A stretch of 64,000 nucleotides of DNA. Source: Limnomonas spitsbergensis. Its lineage: Eukaryota; Chlorophyta; Chlorophyceae; Chlamydomonadales. Positions 1 to 10,984 of this stretch are shown piece by piece. A program made the translations under genes and the position numbers. The stretch's first letter is position 1; every line of letters starts with the position of its first letter. Below the pieces are notes generated by a model. It was not told the DNA's origin. It did not search any database and was given only the letters and a program-made list of their open reading frames with translations. The stretch spans positions 310,001-374,000 of the forward strand of contig JAYJMM010000011.1 in NCBI GenBank assembly GCA_037349105.1. The letters are read 5' to 3'.

Positions 1-3000
1 GGGACCCGAGTTACCCAGTACTGTACCGTACCCAGTACCGTACCGTATTACGTACCGGGTTACCCTGCTCGGGACCCATGCAGCCATTAACTCAGTTCAA
101 ACCTCGCTCCCCCAATATCAGCAAGCCCGGCATTGAAGCTTCCACGCAGAAGCAGATGTGTCTCATGGTGTGCGGCAGCCCTACAAAGCTCTCTTCAGTG
201 CAAGGCCACCATGGTGACGATGTGGCCACCGGCCTATCTTCGCCCTCTCAGCCAAGGGCTAGCCACAGGGGTGCACTGCCTGGATGCATCCCCTCTTGGC
301 ACAGCCTCTTCCTCCGACACGCGCCGCCGGTACATCGTCCGGAACCGCTTACTACCCAAGGGCGCCCAGCTGGCGGTTTTCAACAGCCTCGGCTCACAAG
401 AACTCTCCGTCCACCGGCAGATCTGGCCCACCGTTCCGGAGGCGCGTCGGATAGATGGGCCACCGGCTCCAGTTTAATCATGTCAAGCTGGTTGTCAGTT
501 TGTCACCACCCCCTGACAGCGGATGGCCCCCCCCTGTCGCTATATCACCTACAAGGCATGAAGTGCGTTGACTCGCATTGCGTTGGAGTGGCCCGCTCAG
601 CTGTCATTGGATGGTTCATTTAATCATGTGTTCTCATGTCTCCTAGGGCAGCTGCGTTAAACTGCCCTAACAGTCAGTTGGTGGCATTTTCCGGTCCTTT
701 CTTCGTTGCTGTTGGTGGGACGGCACTATTTTGCCGGCTCCTGCCAGTTTTCCCTCCTCCTAGGAAATTGAGAGTTTAGCTTATTGGCAGAGCCCTTTCC
801 TCAGGCTTTGCTAGGCCCTTTTGCTGTTGTTTTATGACGCCCTATACGATGTAGTTCTTGGTAGGTCTTTGCTTTGGGCTTCAGTTTCCAGGGATCGCGG
901 CTCTGCTCTGTTGCTGCAAATCTGAGTTTGCTGGGGTGGGCCTTTAAGGCCGCGCCTTTATTGTTCTGCTGCGTGGTTATTGGGGTCCGACGCAGTGGTT
1001 TGCTTTTTAACTTTCTGTTTAGCATCTGATTTTTCAGATTCAACTGCCGCAGGGATACCGGCTGCTTGGCGGCTGACATCCCGTTTGTAATGCTCAAAAC
1101 TAAAAATGTCACTTCGGCGGAGTGTGGAGAGTAGGCGGGCGCGGGCAGGCATATTATGGAGGAGTCCAGTGATCCATGTACCTAAGAATGGTGCGTACCC
1201 GCTAGGCCCTGCTGAACGCTCAGCCGCGCGGTGCTGGTAGGAAATGCCTAGCACTAGTGAATTATGCTGAAGGAAATTGTAAGTAATAGGCCATCCAGTC
1301 CCAGGCCCGGTGCAAAAACCGTGTATACCCGTGGTATGGAATCATGAATCTTAATTATGTAAGGTCCCAGTATGACGTATCTTACTTTTCAGGGTTTATG
1401 GGGTCCATTAGTGAAAATTAAGGGTTCAGGGTTCAGGGAGAAAGTGGGAATTAAGGGTTTGGGGTTTTGGGGGTCCAAGCGGAAATTAAGGATTCAGGGT
1501 TTATGGAGTCCAAGTGGAAATTAAGGGTTCAGGGTTTATGGGGTCCAAGTTTAAATTAAGACAGTGGAAGTCAATGACGTTACACCTGGCGCCAGTGGAC
1601 GTTTGGAGAGGAAGCGGGCAAGGGCAGGCATATTATGGGGGAGTCCATGACAAAAAACCACCTGCCAGGCACACATCCAGATCGGTGCGTAACCGCTAGG
1701 CCCTGCTGAACGCTCGGCCGCGTTGTGCTGGTAGTAAATGCCTGGCACAAGGAAAATATGTCTAAGGAAAGTCTAAGGAATAGGCCATCCAGGCCATGCC
1801 CATTACCCAAACAAGGTATTTATTTCTTATTTAAAGCTTTGGTATTTATTTCTTACTTGAAGCTTTGGTATTTATTTCTTACTTGAAGCGTTGGTATCAA
1901 TTTCTTACAATTTGAAACCCTGGTATCGCTATGTCTTAAAGCAATCCAATAATGCCAATTAAAGTAAAGAGCTCATCCACTTTGAAACTGTACAGAGCTG
2001 TATCATCTTCTCTGAGACAAATTTGATGGACTCATGAAGTCATAATCAAGTGAACTGACCCCAAAAAGGCGTCATGTTTCGATGCTGTTTATTTCTTAAC
2101 TCGTATAATAAGTACTACTGGTCTAGGTGCCATAGGCCCCTGCAAGCTGCCAGGCTCTAGTAGGTGGGCCCAGCAAGCTGGTGAAGGAACTCTAGTAATT
2201 CCCAGGCAGGCACTGCCAGAGCCATAGCGACCAGCATGCCGTCGCTCACGATTTCAGTCTTAGTAGGCCTTTTCGCAGACTGAGATCATCTCCCTCCATA
2301 ACGCCCTGGCAGCGCTCGCGCACACCCGGCAGCTCATGCAGCAACAATTAGCACTTCCAAAAACAACTTCAGCAGCAGCCCTCAGCTACTTCAGCAGCAG
2401 CCCTCAGCAGTAGCGGTGCATTCGCCGTCTACACCCCAGTCTGAGCCCACCCACGCTGTGGCGGCCAAATAGCTGCAAGTACCTCGGGACCCGAGTTACC
2501 CAGTACTGTACCGTACCCAGTACCGTACCGTATTACGTACCGGGTTACCCTGCTCGGGACCCATGCAGCCATTAACTCAGTTCAAACCTCGCTCCCCCAA
2601 TATCAGCAAGCCCGGCATTGAAGCTTCCACGCAGAAGCAGATGTGTCTCATGGTGTGCGGCAGCCCTACAAAGCTCTCTTCAGTGCAAGGCCACCATGGT
2701 GACGATGTGGCCACCGGCCTATCTTCGCCCTCTCAGCCAAGGGCTAGCCACAGGGGTGCGCTGCCTGGATGCATCCCCTCTTGGCACAGCCTCTTCCTCC
2801 GACACGCGCCGCCGGTACATCGTCCGGAACCGCTTACTACCCAAGGGCGCCCAGCTGGCGGTTTTCAACAGCCTCGGCTCACAAGAACTCTCCGTCCACC
2901 GGCCGATCTGGCCCACCGTTCCGGAGGCGCGTCGGATAGATGGGCCACCGGCTCCAGTTTAATCATGTCAAGCTGGTTGTCAGTTTGTCACCACCCCCTG

Positions 3001-4300
3001 ACGGCGGATTGCCCCCCCCTGTCGCTAGATCACCTACAAGGCATGAAGTGCGTTGACTCGCATTGCGTTGGAGTGGCCCGCTCAGCTGTCATTGGATGGT
3101 TCATTTAATCATTTGTTCTCATGTCTCCTAGGGCAGCTGCGTTAAACTGCCCTAACAGTCAGTTGGTGGCATTTTCCGGTCCTTTCTTCGTTGCTGTTGG
3201 TGGGACGGCATTATTTTGCCGGCTCCTGCCAGTTTTCCCTCCTCCTAGGAAATTGAGAGTTTAGCTTATTGGCAGAGCCCTTTCCTCAGGCTTTACTAGG
3301 CCCTTTTGCTGTTGTTTTAAGACGCCCTATACGCTTCAGTTCTTGGTAGGCCTTTGCTTTGGGCTTCAGTTTCCAGGGATCGCGGCTCTGCTCTGCTGCT
3401 GCACATCTGAGTTTGCTGGGGTGGGCCTCTAAGGCCGCGCCTTTATTGTTCTGCTGCGTGGTTATTGGGGTCCGACGCAGTGGTTTGATTTTCAACTTTC
3501 TGTGTAGCATCTGATTTTTCAGATTCAACTGCCGCAGGGATACCGGCTGCTTGGCGGCTGACATCCCGTTTGTAATGCTCAAAACTAAAAATGTCACTTC
3601 GGCGGAGTGTGGAGAGAAGGCGGGCGCGGGCAGGCATATTATGGGGGAGTCCAGTGATCCATGTACCTAAGAATGGTGCGTACCCGCTAGGCCCTGCTGA
3701 ACGCTCAGCCGCACGGTGCTGGTAGGGAATGCCTAGCACTAGTGAATTATGATGAAGGAAATTGTAAGTAATAGGCCATCCAGTCCCAGGCCCGGTGCAA
3801 AAACCGTGTATACCCGTGGTATGGAATCATGAATCTTAATTATGTAAGGTCCCAGTATGACGTATCTTACTTTTCAGGGTTTATGGGGTCCATTAGTGAA
3901 AATTAAGGGTTCAGGGTCCAGGGAGAAAGTGGGAATTAAGGGTTTGGGGTTTTGGGGGTCCAAGCGGCAATTAAGGGTTCAGGGTTCATAGAGTCCAAGT
4001 GGAAATTAAGGGTTCAGGGTTTATGGAGTCCAAGTTTAAATTAAGACAGTGGGAGTCAATGACGTTACACCTGGCGCCAGTGGACGTTTGGAGAGGAAGC
4101 GGGCAAGGGCAGGCATATTATGGGGGAGTCCATGACAAAAAACCACCTGCCAGGCACACATCCAGATCGGTGCGTAACCGCTAGGACCTGCTGAACGCTC
4201 GGCCGCGTTGTGCTGGTAGTAAATGCCTGGCACAAGGAAAATATGTCTAAGGAATAGGCCATCCAGTCCATGCCCATTACCCAGACCGGGTATATACATG
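1..4300. repeat. 2,485-bp tandem duplication (two copies)
   Basis: Positions 1 to about 1800 recur at 2486 to about 4285 with an offset of 2485 and only scattered substitutions; both copies begin with a GTACC-rich motif (GGGACCCGAGTTACCCAG). The first copy has a private tail (about 1810-2485) before the second begins. The second breaks away near 4285 into sequence resembling an earlier part of its own unit (about 1300-1400). Inside each copy a block of about 150 bp is present twice in diverged form (about 1100-1250 and 1600-1750), and a short telomere-like AGGGTTCAGGGTTTATGG motif is repeated (about 1395-1560; 3880-4045). Open frames of 181, 114 and 98 codons are kept in both copies, but several frames are open at once and none resembles a known protein. 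The unit may extend left of the window. Confidence 0.9.
1800..1930. repeat. AT-rich 28-bp tandem repeat
   Basis: About four imperfect copies of a unit of the form GGTATTTATTTCTTACTTGA followed by AGC(T/G)TT. It lies in the tail private to the first copy of the 2.5-kb duplication. No coding content is seen, and nothing else recognisable lies between 1930 and 2485. Confidence 0.7.
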
Positions 4301-4587
4301 CGGTATATGAAACCCGTGGTATAGTAAACTATGAACGTATCTTACTTATGTACGGTCCCTACCTGACGTATCTTATTCTGATGTACAGGTACCTCTATAA
4401 GGGGGTTGAAATCCACAATTTACTTTTGTGACATGATCTGGTAGCTCTGCCACCAAAACACGTTCGGACTGACACATTTGTCGGCAGTCACATATTCATC
4501 CGGTAGCTGCCTGTCAGTGACTATCGTAGTTACCAGTCAGAGTTCCTACCTACAAATCGCCAGTCAGTACATGCTCGTAATTAGTTG

Positions 4588-4646
4588 GGTGCCCGCGCAG
4601 CCGAGCCTTCTTTTGCATGGCCCATAGGTGTCACGTCATTGACATG
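4588..4646 (+). mobile_element. End fragment of dispersed element family A
   Basis: It carries the family's 3' signature: a CGCAGCCGAGCCTTCTT-like block, a purine-rich spacer, then AGGTGTCACGTCATTGACAT. Related ends occur more than a dozen times in this window in both orientations. Only one end is visible here. Confidence 0.55.
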
Positions 4647-4679
4647 CCGGTTATTGCCAGTCAGTGCAAACTGCATACC

Positions 4680-4785
4680 ACTCAGTAGCTGCCGGTCAGT
4701 CAACAGTAGCTGCCGGTCAGTCAACAGAAGCTGCCGTCCAGGAAGCAGAAGCTGCCGTCCAGTGCACCTAGCGCCTAGCTGCCAG
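4680..4785. repeat. 21-bp tandem repeat next to the pherophorin 3' end
   Basis: About four copies of a unit containing AGCTGCCGGTCAGTCAACAG or a close variant, ending just downstream of the pherophorin stop codon (4797-4799, minus strand). It would lie in the 3' UTR or just beyond it. Confidence 0.65.
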
Positions 4786-4796
4786 AGGGGCGACTA

Positions 4797-7700
4797 CTAG
4801 CTGCGTTTGTTGTGAACGGGTGCCATGGCGTTTTTGTAGCACACCGCCGCATTGCCCACCGCCGGTTTGAGCAGCTCTGGGCTGTTGTCCGGGTCCAGCG
4901 ACGGCACGATGTCTGTGTACGGCGGCTGAATGTCCTGGAAGTAGACGTAGCTGCCACACGGCACGTGAGCTGCGGAGACGCCCTCAGGCGTGGACAGCAG
5001 CATGGCCAACTGAACTAACTGCAGCTCGGATTCCAGCCGGAGCGCGACCTTGTAGATAATGCGGTTGTAGCCGGACGTGTTGGGGAGCGTGCCGAAAGCC
5101 GAGCAGCCGTCGGGGGTGTCCGGGCCGGGCGTGAGGACGGAGTCCGGGCGGAGGCCCATCGAGAGGAGGGAGGCGGAGATGGCGGAGCGGAGGTAGGGGC
5201 AGAGGATGGCCTCTGTGGTTTCTGGGGTGAGGTTGCTGGCGTATAAAGTATAAGCCTTCACACCAATTATGAAGTTGGGACTGAAGGCAAAGTCTGCGGG
5301 CGCGGAGTAGGCGGGAGGGTAAGGTGGCGGGACCAAGGGTTCTGCCTGGGGGGTGACATCCGGTAGGTTTCCTTGACCCATGGGACCCAGGTCCCCGGCA
5401 ATCCTGACCGGTGTGTACGGGGGAGGTGGGGAGGGAGGAGGGGGGTAGGGAGGAGTGTGAGGGGGCGAGGGGGGGGAAGGGGGCTGCGGGGGCGGGCTGG
5501 GAGATGTGGGGGGGAGCGGGGGCAGGGGCGGCGACTTGGTCGAGTAGTCAAATGGGAAGTAAGCGATCGGGGCGAGGCCGACCGGGCAGCACTGGTACGG
5601 GTTGTCCAGCTTTGCGTCGTAGAGGGCGAACTCAAGGTCGTCCAGGCCATGTGACCACATCTATACAGGAAAGGGGAGGGCAGGATAAAGAGACAGAGAT
5701 CGACAAGAGAGAGGGAAACAGAAATACTGCGGGGTTGGAGGTACAGGAAAGGGGCGAGCAGGATAAGAGACAGGTGGACGAGAGAGGGCAACAGAAAGCC
5801 AGAGCGGATTGCCGACAGTGATGCACATGGTCAAGTCATACTTAATTTGACATGGCCTTCCATACTTTGTTCCACACTAGGTTCCACACTCCAACCTACC
5901 TGCATGGTCGGGCACGGATCGCCGACAGTGATGCAGATGGTCAAGTCATACTTAATCGCACATGGGTTTCCATACTTTGCTCCACACTAGGTTCCACACT
6001 CCAACGTACCTGCATGGTCGGGCACGGATCGCCGACGGTGATGCAGATGGTCATGCCGTCAGTGTCCACGTAGGATATGTTCAGGGCCGTCAGCTTAACC
6101 ACCTGAGCCGCTCAGGGAGGAGGGTGGAGGCAGGGAGACAGATCAGGGGGGGGGGAGGGGGCAGGCAGGGTTCCTCAGTGCAGAAATATGGTACGGTCAA
6201 ACGGTAAGATACCGATATCGGTATGGGAAGGAAATGTGGTACGATCAAACGGTACGGGACGGACTCAACTTCCATTCAAATAATAACAGGATCCTACCCA
6301 TAGCTTGATGTTCATCGGCCGGGCAGGTACAGGATATTTTTGTATGCGCATATATATCTCCAATTTATTAGCTACAGTCTAATTTTGAGTAAACTGGTCA
6401 TATGGGCGGCTTCCTGCACCCACACACGTCCTTGCTTGCGTATTTATTTCTTCATATATGTATTAATTTGTTCAACAAATTAAGTCCTACCCATTGTCCG
6501 TTGCTCATGGTCTGGTAGGTGTAGGAGGTGCTGACCGGCTCACCACCTGGCGCCTGGATGGTGGCGGACTGGATGGCGTCGCGACAGTCCTGGTCTGTAG
6601 ATGCCAGGGTGAGAAGGGTCAGACATATGTGGGTTACAGGAGCCTTGAGCAAGGGAGGCATGAAGGGGAAGTGCATCCTTAGGTCTCTGAATGGTGGCGG
6701 ACTGGATGGCATTACGACAGCCCTGGTCTGTAGACAGGTTGGGGCAGAATAGGGAGAGGCATCAGGAAACGATTTGGTCTGTAGACAGGTTGAGGCAGAA
6801 AGTGTCAGGCGTTTGTGCATGGGTGGGTTGGAGCAGCGTGGAGCAAGGCAGTCTTGCAGGGTGTGTGCTTCCTTTGATCTCTGGACAGAGGCCGACTCTA
6901 TGGCATCGCGGCAGGCCTATTCTGTTTAAATGTTGGGGCAGAATAGAAGAGGCAGCAGGAACGGATTTTGGGAAGCTGGCGGGATTTGGGACAGGAAGGC
7001 ATGCAAGTGGGCTAGTCCACTATTCCCCTTGCTTGAATCCTGGATTTTTTTCCAACTTGGCCAAATTTGAACTGGTCTATGTGTACGTCGAAGCAGAGCA
7101 ATCTTGCCAGCACTCTATACCCTCCCCCCCTCCCAGTTTGAATCCTGGATCTTAAAACCTACTTGGTCATAATTTAAATTCTGGGTATTATGAACAGCTT
7201 GGGTATAATTTGAATCCCGGATATTATGACCTGCTTGGGAAGAATTTGAATCCTAGATTTGAGAACTTCCTTAAGTAGAACTTGAATCCTGGATATGAGA
7301 TCTTACTTGGGTAGAATTTCAATCCTGGATATACCGTAGTCACGGACGTATTTCGTTATTTTGATCGTTCTTCAAGGAGCAACGAAATCAGTCGTGAAAA
7401 TGTTTTTGACTGGAAATTTTCATGTTAAGGGGCAACGAATCAAAAAAATCGCCAAAACTGCGACTTTTTTAAGCAACAACGAAATTCGATAATAACCAAA
7501 CACGTCCGTGACTACGGTAATGACTTACTCGGGTCGAATTTGAACCCTGGATATGCGAACTTACTTGGGTATAATTTGAAACCTGGTTATTATGACCTAC
7601 TTGGGTAGAATTTGAATTGGTCGAGGTCCACGTCACAGCAGTGGGTCTTGTTCAGTCCCAGGGCGACGCTATTTATGGCGTAGCAGTTGGCCTTGAACTT

Positions 7701-7941
7701 GGTCGTGAGCTGGAGGGGAGCAGGAAACAGGGTTCCGGGTAAGGAGGGAACAGTGCCTCGGAAACGGAATAGATATCCCAAAACACGCCCCCCCATCTAG
7801 TTTTTCTGCTCACCATGAAGCACATCTCTGAGCTCGTGACATCTCCAGTGTCGTTGAGAGTCTGGACATACTTGATTTGTGAGGCGCTGTAGGGAGAAGC
7901 CGTGGCACTCTGCACACAGCCCTCAAACGGGAACTCAGACC
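4797..7941 (-). CDS. Pherophorin family extracellular matrix glycoprotein (5' end not found)
   Basis: Five minus-strand exons can be chained with matching phases: 7941-7814, 7709-7601, 6594-6491, 6102-6010 and 5660-4797 (stop TAG). Together they give about 430 residues. The N-terminal half carries pherophorin signatures: FPFEGCVQSATASPYSASQ, then NKTHCCDVDLDQFKFYP, then a DGMTICITVGDPCPTMQ stretch ending in a YQCCPVGLAP block. Next comes a Pro/Ser-rich rod (SPPPQPPSPPSPPHTPP type), which in this family is hydroxylated and glycosylated, then a second C-terminal pherophorin domain rich in paired cysteines. Family members are secreted cell-wall/ECM proteins of volvocine algae. The two-domain-plus-rod plan matches the family. 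The signal-peptide exon should lie above 7941, but I could not identify it. The last exon starts at an AG after a pyrimidine-rich tract. Introns are unusually cluttered with duplicated exon edges and repeats. Confidence 0.93.
5800..6035. repeat. 110-bp tandem repeat across a pherophorin exon-intron junction
   Basis: GGATCGCCGACAGTGATGCA-type sequence recurs at about 5806, 5916 and 6026 (period 110). The copy at 6026 lies in the real exon (6010-6102). The other two are partial copies that include the 5' splice donor region plus following intron, so they form decoy donor sites inside the intron. Confidence 0.85.
6685..6930. repeat. Partial duplications of pherophorin exon 6491-6594
   Basis: The acceptor side of the exon (minus-strand reading CTGTAGACCAGG, then codons for QDCRDAIQSATIQ) is repeated upstream in the same intron. 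One copy near 6690-6740 reads QGCRNAIQSATIQ, a third is degenerate near 6880-6925, and a short acceptor-only piece lies near 6765-6790. None has an intact donor, so they are probably not used as exons. Confidence 0.7.
7030..7625. repeat. Intronic minisatellite of about 40 bp, split by an inserted element
   Basis: Imperfect copies of a unit built around ACTTGGGTAGAATTTGAAT and CCTGGATATTATGAC run from about 7030 to 7330 and resume at about 7525-7600. The interruption is exactly the inverted-repeat element at 7332-7519, so that element landed inside an existing array. Confidence 0.75.
7332..7519. mobile_element. TA-flanked MITE with perfect terminal inverted repeats
   Basis: TACCGTAGTCACGGACGT at 7332-7349 is the exact reverse complement of ACGTCCGTGACTACGGTA at 7502-7519. 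The outermost TA on each side fits a TA target-site duplication, as made by Tc1/mariner-type transposases, leaving a core of 184 bp with 16-bp inverted repeats. There is no coding capacity, so it is non-autonomous. It sits in the pherophorin intron between exons 7601-7709 and 6491-6594. The superfamily is inferred from the TA flank only. Confidence 0.85.
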
Positions 7942-8190
7942 CTTGGACAAGGTAGGAGGCGAGCGTGCCTGCATGGGGGAGGGAGGGAGCCATGGGGTGG
8001 CAGAGCATGGGGTGGCAGAGCATGGGGGCAGAGCATGGGGGAGCAGAGCATGGGGTGGCAGAGCATGGTGGGCAGAGCATGGGGGAGCAGAGCATGGGGT
8101 GGCAGAGGAGGGGGCCAATAATGAGCACAGCCCTCAAACGGAAATTCCAGCCCTTGAACAGGTAGGAGGCAAGCGTGTCTGCATGGGGGA
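7917..8190. repeat. Duplicated pherophorin exon start plus GCATGGGG minisatellite
   Basis: The acceptor side of exon 7814-7941 and the sequence upstream of it recur at about 8126-8190 with a period near 209. The second copy would read LEFPFEGC and then diverges. Between the two lies a short-period array built on GGGTGGCAGAGCATGG (about 7985-8110). The duplicate lacks the rest of the exon and looks like a non-functional pseudo-exon. Confidence 0.75.
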
Positions 8191-8199
8191 AAGAGGGAG

Positions 8200-9590
8200 G
8201 GAGAAGGGGTGGGAGCACAGCAGGGGCAACGACTCAGGGGTGTGGTGGAGCAAGCGATGCTGTTGCTCTGCATTTCAATTTGCACAGGCGATTCTGGCAC
8301 GAAAATAAAAAGGGCAGACAGAGAAGATTCGCCGATAGGTTGATCGATGGATGGATAAGGAGGCAGATCGAAGCTCGGTCTTGACTCTGAGGCCTGCAGA
8401 CATGCGAATTTCTGGATCCAGATAAATTTGGCACATGAACGGAAGCGAGATCAACATTTCTAACCGGCAGATGTTTCCAAGATAGAAGGGAACTTATGAC
8501 AAACGTCGTGGCGCCCAAGCCCCAAAGGCGCCCCGTCTTAATGCGTGCCCGAAATTTGAATTTTAGCCTAGGGAGAGCGCGTTCAGGGAAGTTGGCCGGA
8601 AGTCGGGTAATCCTGGGCATGTGGCCAGCAACGACATCAATCGTATCACACTCAGCATGCAATCACATGAATAAGATATTGAGGCTGCGTGAGAATGAGG
8701 GAGATCAGGTGGAAGGAGGCCGAGGAAGTGGCATCCAAGGCAGCAACGCAAGACATTAGTCACGCACCGCCACGCCAGATTTGAAACACCGAAAGTGTAC
8801 ACCGATGCCTCAGCTTATGTGACCACAACTCAGCACGCAGCATTGTATTCCCGCAAGCATGGAACTGCATGACACAGTATAGGTGCGACAAAGACTACAC
8901 CGGGACGGGGGGCGGGGGGGGGTCGTGATTGCGAACAGATCCCGCAGGTTACATCAAGGCCGAATGCGGCGATCGCGTGCAGGTAACCGTACCTTGCAGA
9001 AGACTCGCGATACAGACACCTGCGAATGCCAGCACAGATGACGTCGACATGCCCTTGGCCATCGCAGATCAGGTGATGAAAGAGAGGTGTCAGCAGTGCT
9101 GCCGAGGGCCAGGACTGCGTTGCTGGTAAATGGGCTAAGCGATACAGCTACAGGTTAACGCAAAACGATATATGCTAACGCGTGGCGCCTCGGGATTCGA
9201 AATTTGTAAGATAGGGATCGAGTATGCACGATAAGTAGATGTGGGGACAGATGTGTGATCCCCCTCGTGTGATCGATGGTGTGGAAATTCGAATATGCGT
9301 TCGGTTTTTCGCTACTGGCGGATCGCATAAGGATGCATATCATTATATCGTCACGTTATCCTCCTGTATTCACACCTAGCATCACGATCGATGATGAGGA
9401 CATTACTGCTCATGCCCTTTAGCATGCTCGACAATACCTCTGTCACCAGCAACAGATGCAACATAATCAGAGAGTTGCTTTGTTCACGTATTTACCCTAG
9501 CAGGTATGTATGTCATTGGATGCACGGACCCACATCAGCATTCTGCATGTGGCTGTGCATGGGGAGGCCATGTGCCTTTGCCGGGCCAAG
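8200..9590. other. No gene recognised
   Basis: Mixed-composition sequence without a convincing exon on either strand; open frames are short and overlapping. A G-run of about 17 bases with few breaks is at 8902-8922. The missing first exon or promoter of the pherophorin gene should lie here or above, but I could not pick it out. Confidence 0.4.
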
Positions 9591-9599
9591 GGCTGCATG

Positions 9600-9665
9600 G
9601 GCCCCTGACAGCATAGGCCCCTGACAGCATGGGCCCCTGACAGCATGGGCCCCTGACAGCATGGG
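9600..9665. repeat. 17-bp tandem repeat
   Basis: About four copies of CCCCTGACAGCATGGGC in a row. Short and nearly perfect, with no coding role apparent. Confidence 0.8.
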
Positions 9666-9987
9666 CAATTTCATTGGCACGCTGTTGACTGTGATTCTGA
9701 GCTAGGGGAGGCGGACAGCATGTGGAGGACGCGCAACATACTTGCTTCCAACGCCCCACCGTGCAAGATCAAGTTACGGTGCGGGGATGGGCAGGACCCC
9801 CAAGACTCCACCTGAGACTTCTAGGCTTTGAACCAGGCAGGCAGACTAGGGTGGGATGTCCAGGATTTTGTCCTTTGTGCTCCTCTTTGTCTTTCCTCTT
9901 GCCTAAAGTTTCTTTCCTTTTTCCTCCCAATGAGACAGGAAAAAGGACAGCCCGCAAGCAGGGGTGGGATGTCCTGTCTGCTGTCAA

Positions 9988-10112
9988 TGACATTACACCT
10001 ATGGGCCCTGCTCTTAACTTAGGTTTCTTTTCTTCCAACGGGACAGTTGGGCGCCCACGTGGCAGAGCCTTTTTGAGCAGGGCCCAGAGGTGTTATGTCA
10101 TTTACCTGTGGG
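9988..10112. mobile_element. Compact family A element with inverted-repeat ends
   Basis: The left end reads GTCAATGACATTACACC followed by TATGGGCCCTGCTC. The right end is the near-exact reverse complement, GAGCAGGGCCCAGAGG followed by TGTTATGTCATTTAC. The 31-bp imperfect terminal repeats enclose about 60 bp including TTGGGCGCCCACGTGG. This is the shortest copy showing both ends and is the best evidence that the dispersed GTGTAACGTCATTGAC motif is a transposon terminus. No transposase is seen in the window. Confidence 0.65.
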
Positions 10113-10410
10113 CCCTGCTCAAGAAGGCTCGACCGCGTGGTCGCCCAACTGTTCAGAAGGGAGAAACAAGAAAATAAAAGCCTGGCTTCTGTGGAAGATG
10201 CGGTTGATATCGTTGAAGCGTAGACGTTTCAGAGGCTGCGGTTTTCTTTGACTGATTTTCTTTCCCAGCCTTTTGTGCGCCCCTAGATTTCATGCCCCCT
10301 GTTTCCCCCCTAACCAACTCATGTTGGTTTCGTTCCTCCCAGACGATTGGGTTGGCGCCTCGCGGCCAAGCCTTTTGGGCAGACCCCAAAGGTGTAACGT
10401 CCTTGGCATG
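10092..10410. mobile_element. Family A element, about 310 bp
   Basis: It starts with the reverse-oriented end (TGTCATTTACCTGTGGGCCC at about 10096, then GAAGGCTCGACCGCGTGG) and finishes with a forward end (GGTGTAACGTCCTTGGC) near 10405. It shares its left terminus with the right terminus of the 9988-10112 copy. The interior includes the CCCAGCCTTTTGT stretch seen in other copies. Confidence 0.55.
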
Positions 10411-10529
10411 CCCAAGCGTCAAGGAGCAGCTTAGGGAGAGGGGTTGGGTGGGCTGCCCGGAGCGCCACGGACTTCCACCAGTGGTACAGGGGCTGGCACA
10501 ATCTGGGAGGATCTGGCTTGTGTACAAGA

Positions 10530-10795
10530 TGTGGTTGACATCGTTGAAGGCTAGTCTCCAGATGGGCTGAGGTTTTGTTCGTGGAGGACGTGGTACATGT
10601 TTTTTATAGACGTAGACTTTTCAGAGCATCGGACTTCCTTTGTCTTTATTTCCCAGCCTTTTGTTTGTCCCTTCACTTTATTTCCCATTTTACTCCTTAT
10701 TTCCTGCCCCCCTTGTGTTTGTTTCGTTATTTCCTCCCACCCACGAGATGGAGCCTTCTTGAGCAGGACCCAGAGACGTAACGTCACTGACATGT
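10530..10795 (+). mobile_element. Family A element copy
   Basis: It contains the family interior (GTGGAGGACGTGG, TTTCCCAGCCTTTTGTTTGT, a pyrimidine-rich stretch) and the forward end GAGCCTTCTTGAGCAGG followed by ACGTAACGTCACTGACAT. The left boundary is not defined. Confidence 0.55.
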
Positions 10796-10984
10796 TGTAT
10801 ATGGCTACAACCCAAATGTTGAGGGTTCGAACTCGCCTCACGATCTTCTCTCTTCCGCTTTCGAGATCCACGGGGTTCCATGTTCCTGGCCCCCCCCTCC
10901 CCCCGACACCTCACATAGGAGTAATTGGCTAGGTGCCTTGCTGGAGCTGGATCTGGGATCAGCTGATCCCAAACTGCATCAGAC

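Noticed and set aside
78..623. 181-codon frame conserved in both copies of the 2.5-kb duplication
   Set aside because: The copies are too recent for conservation to be informative, a second frame is open over the same bases, and there is no recognisable domain.
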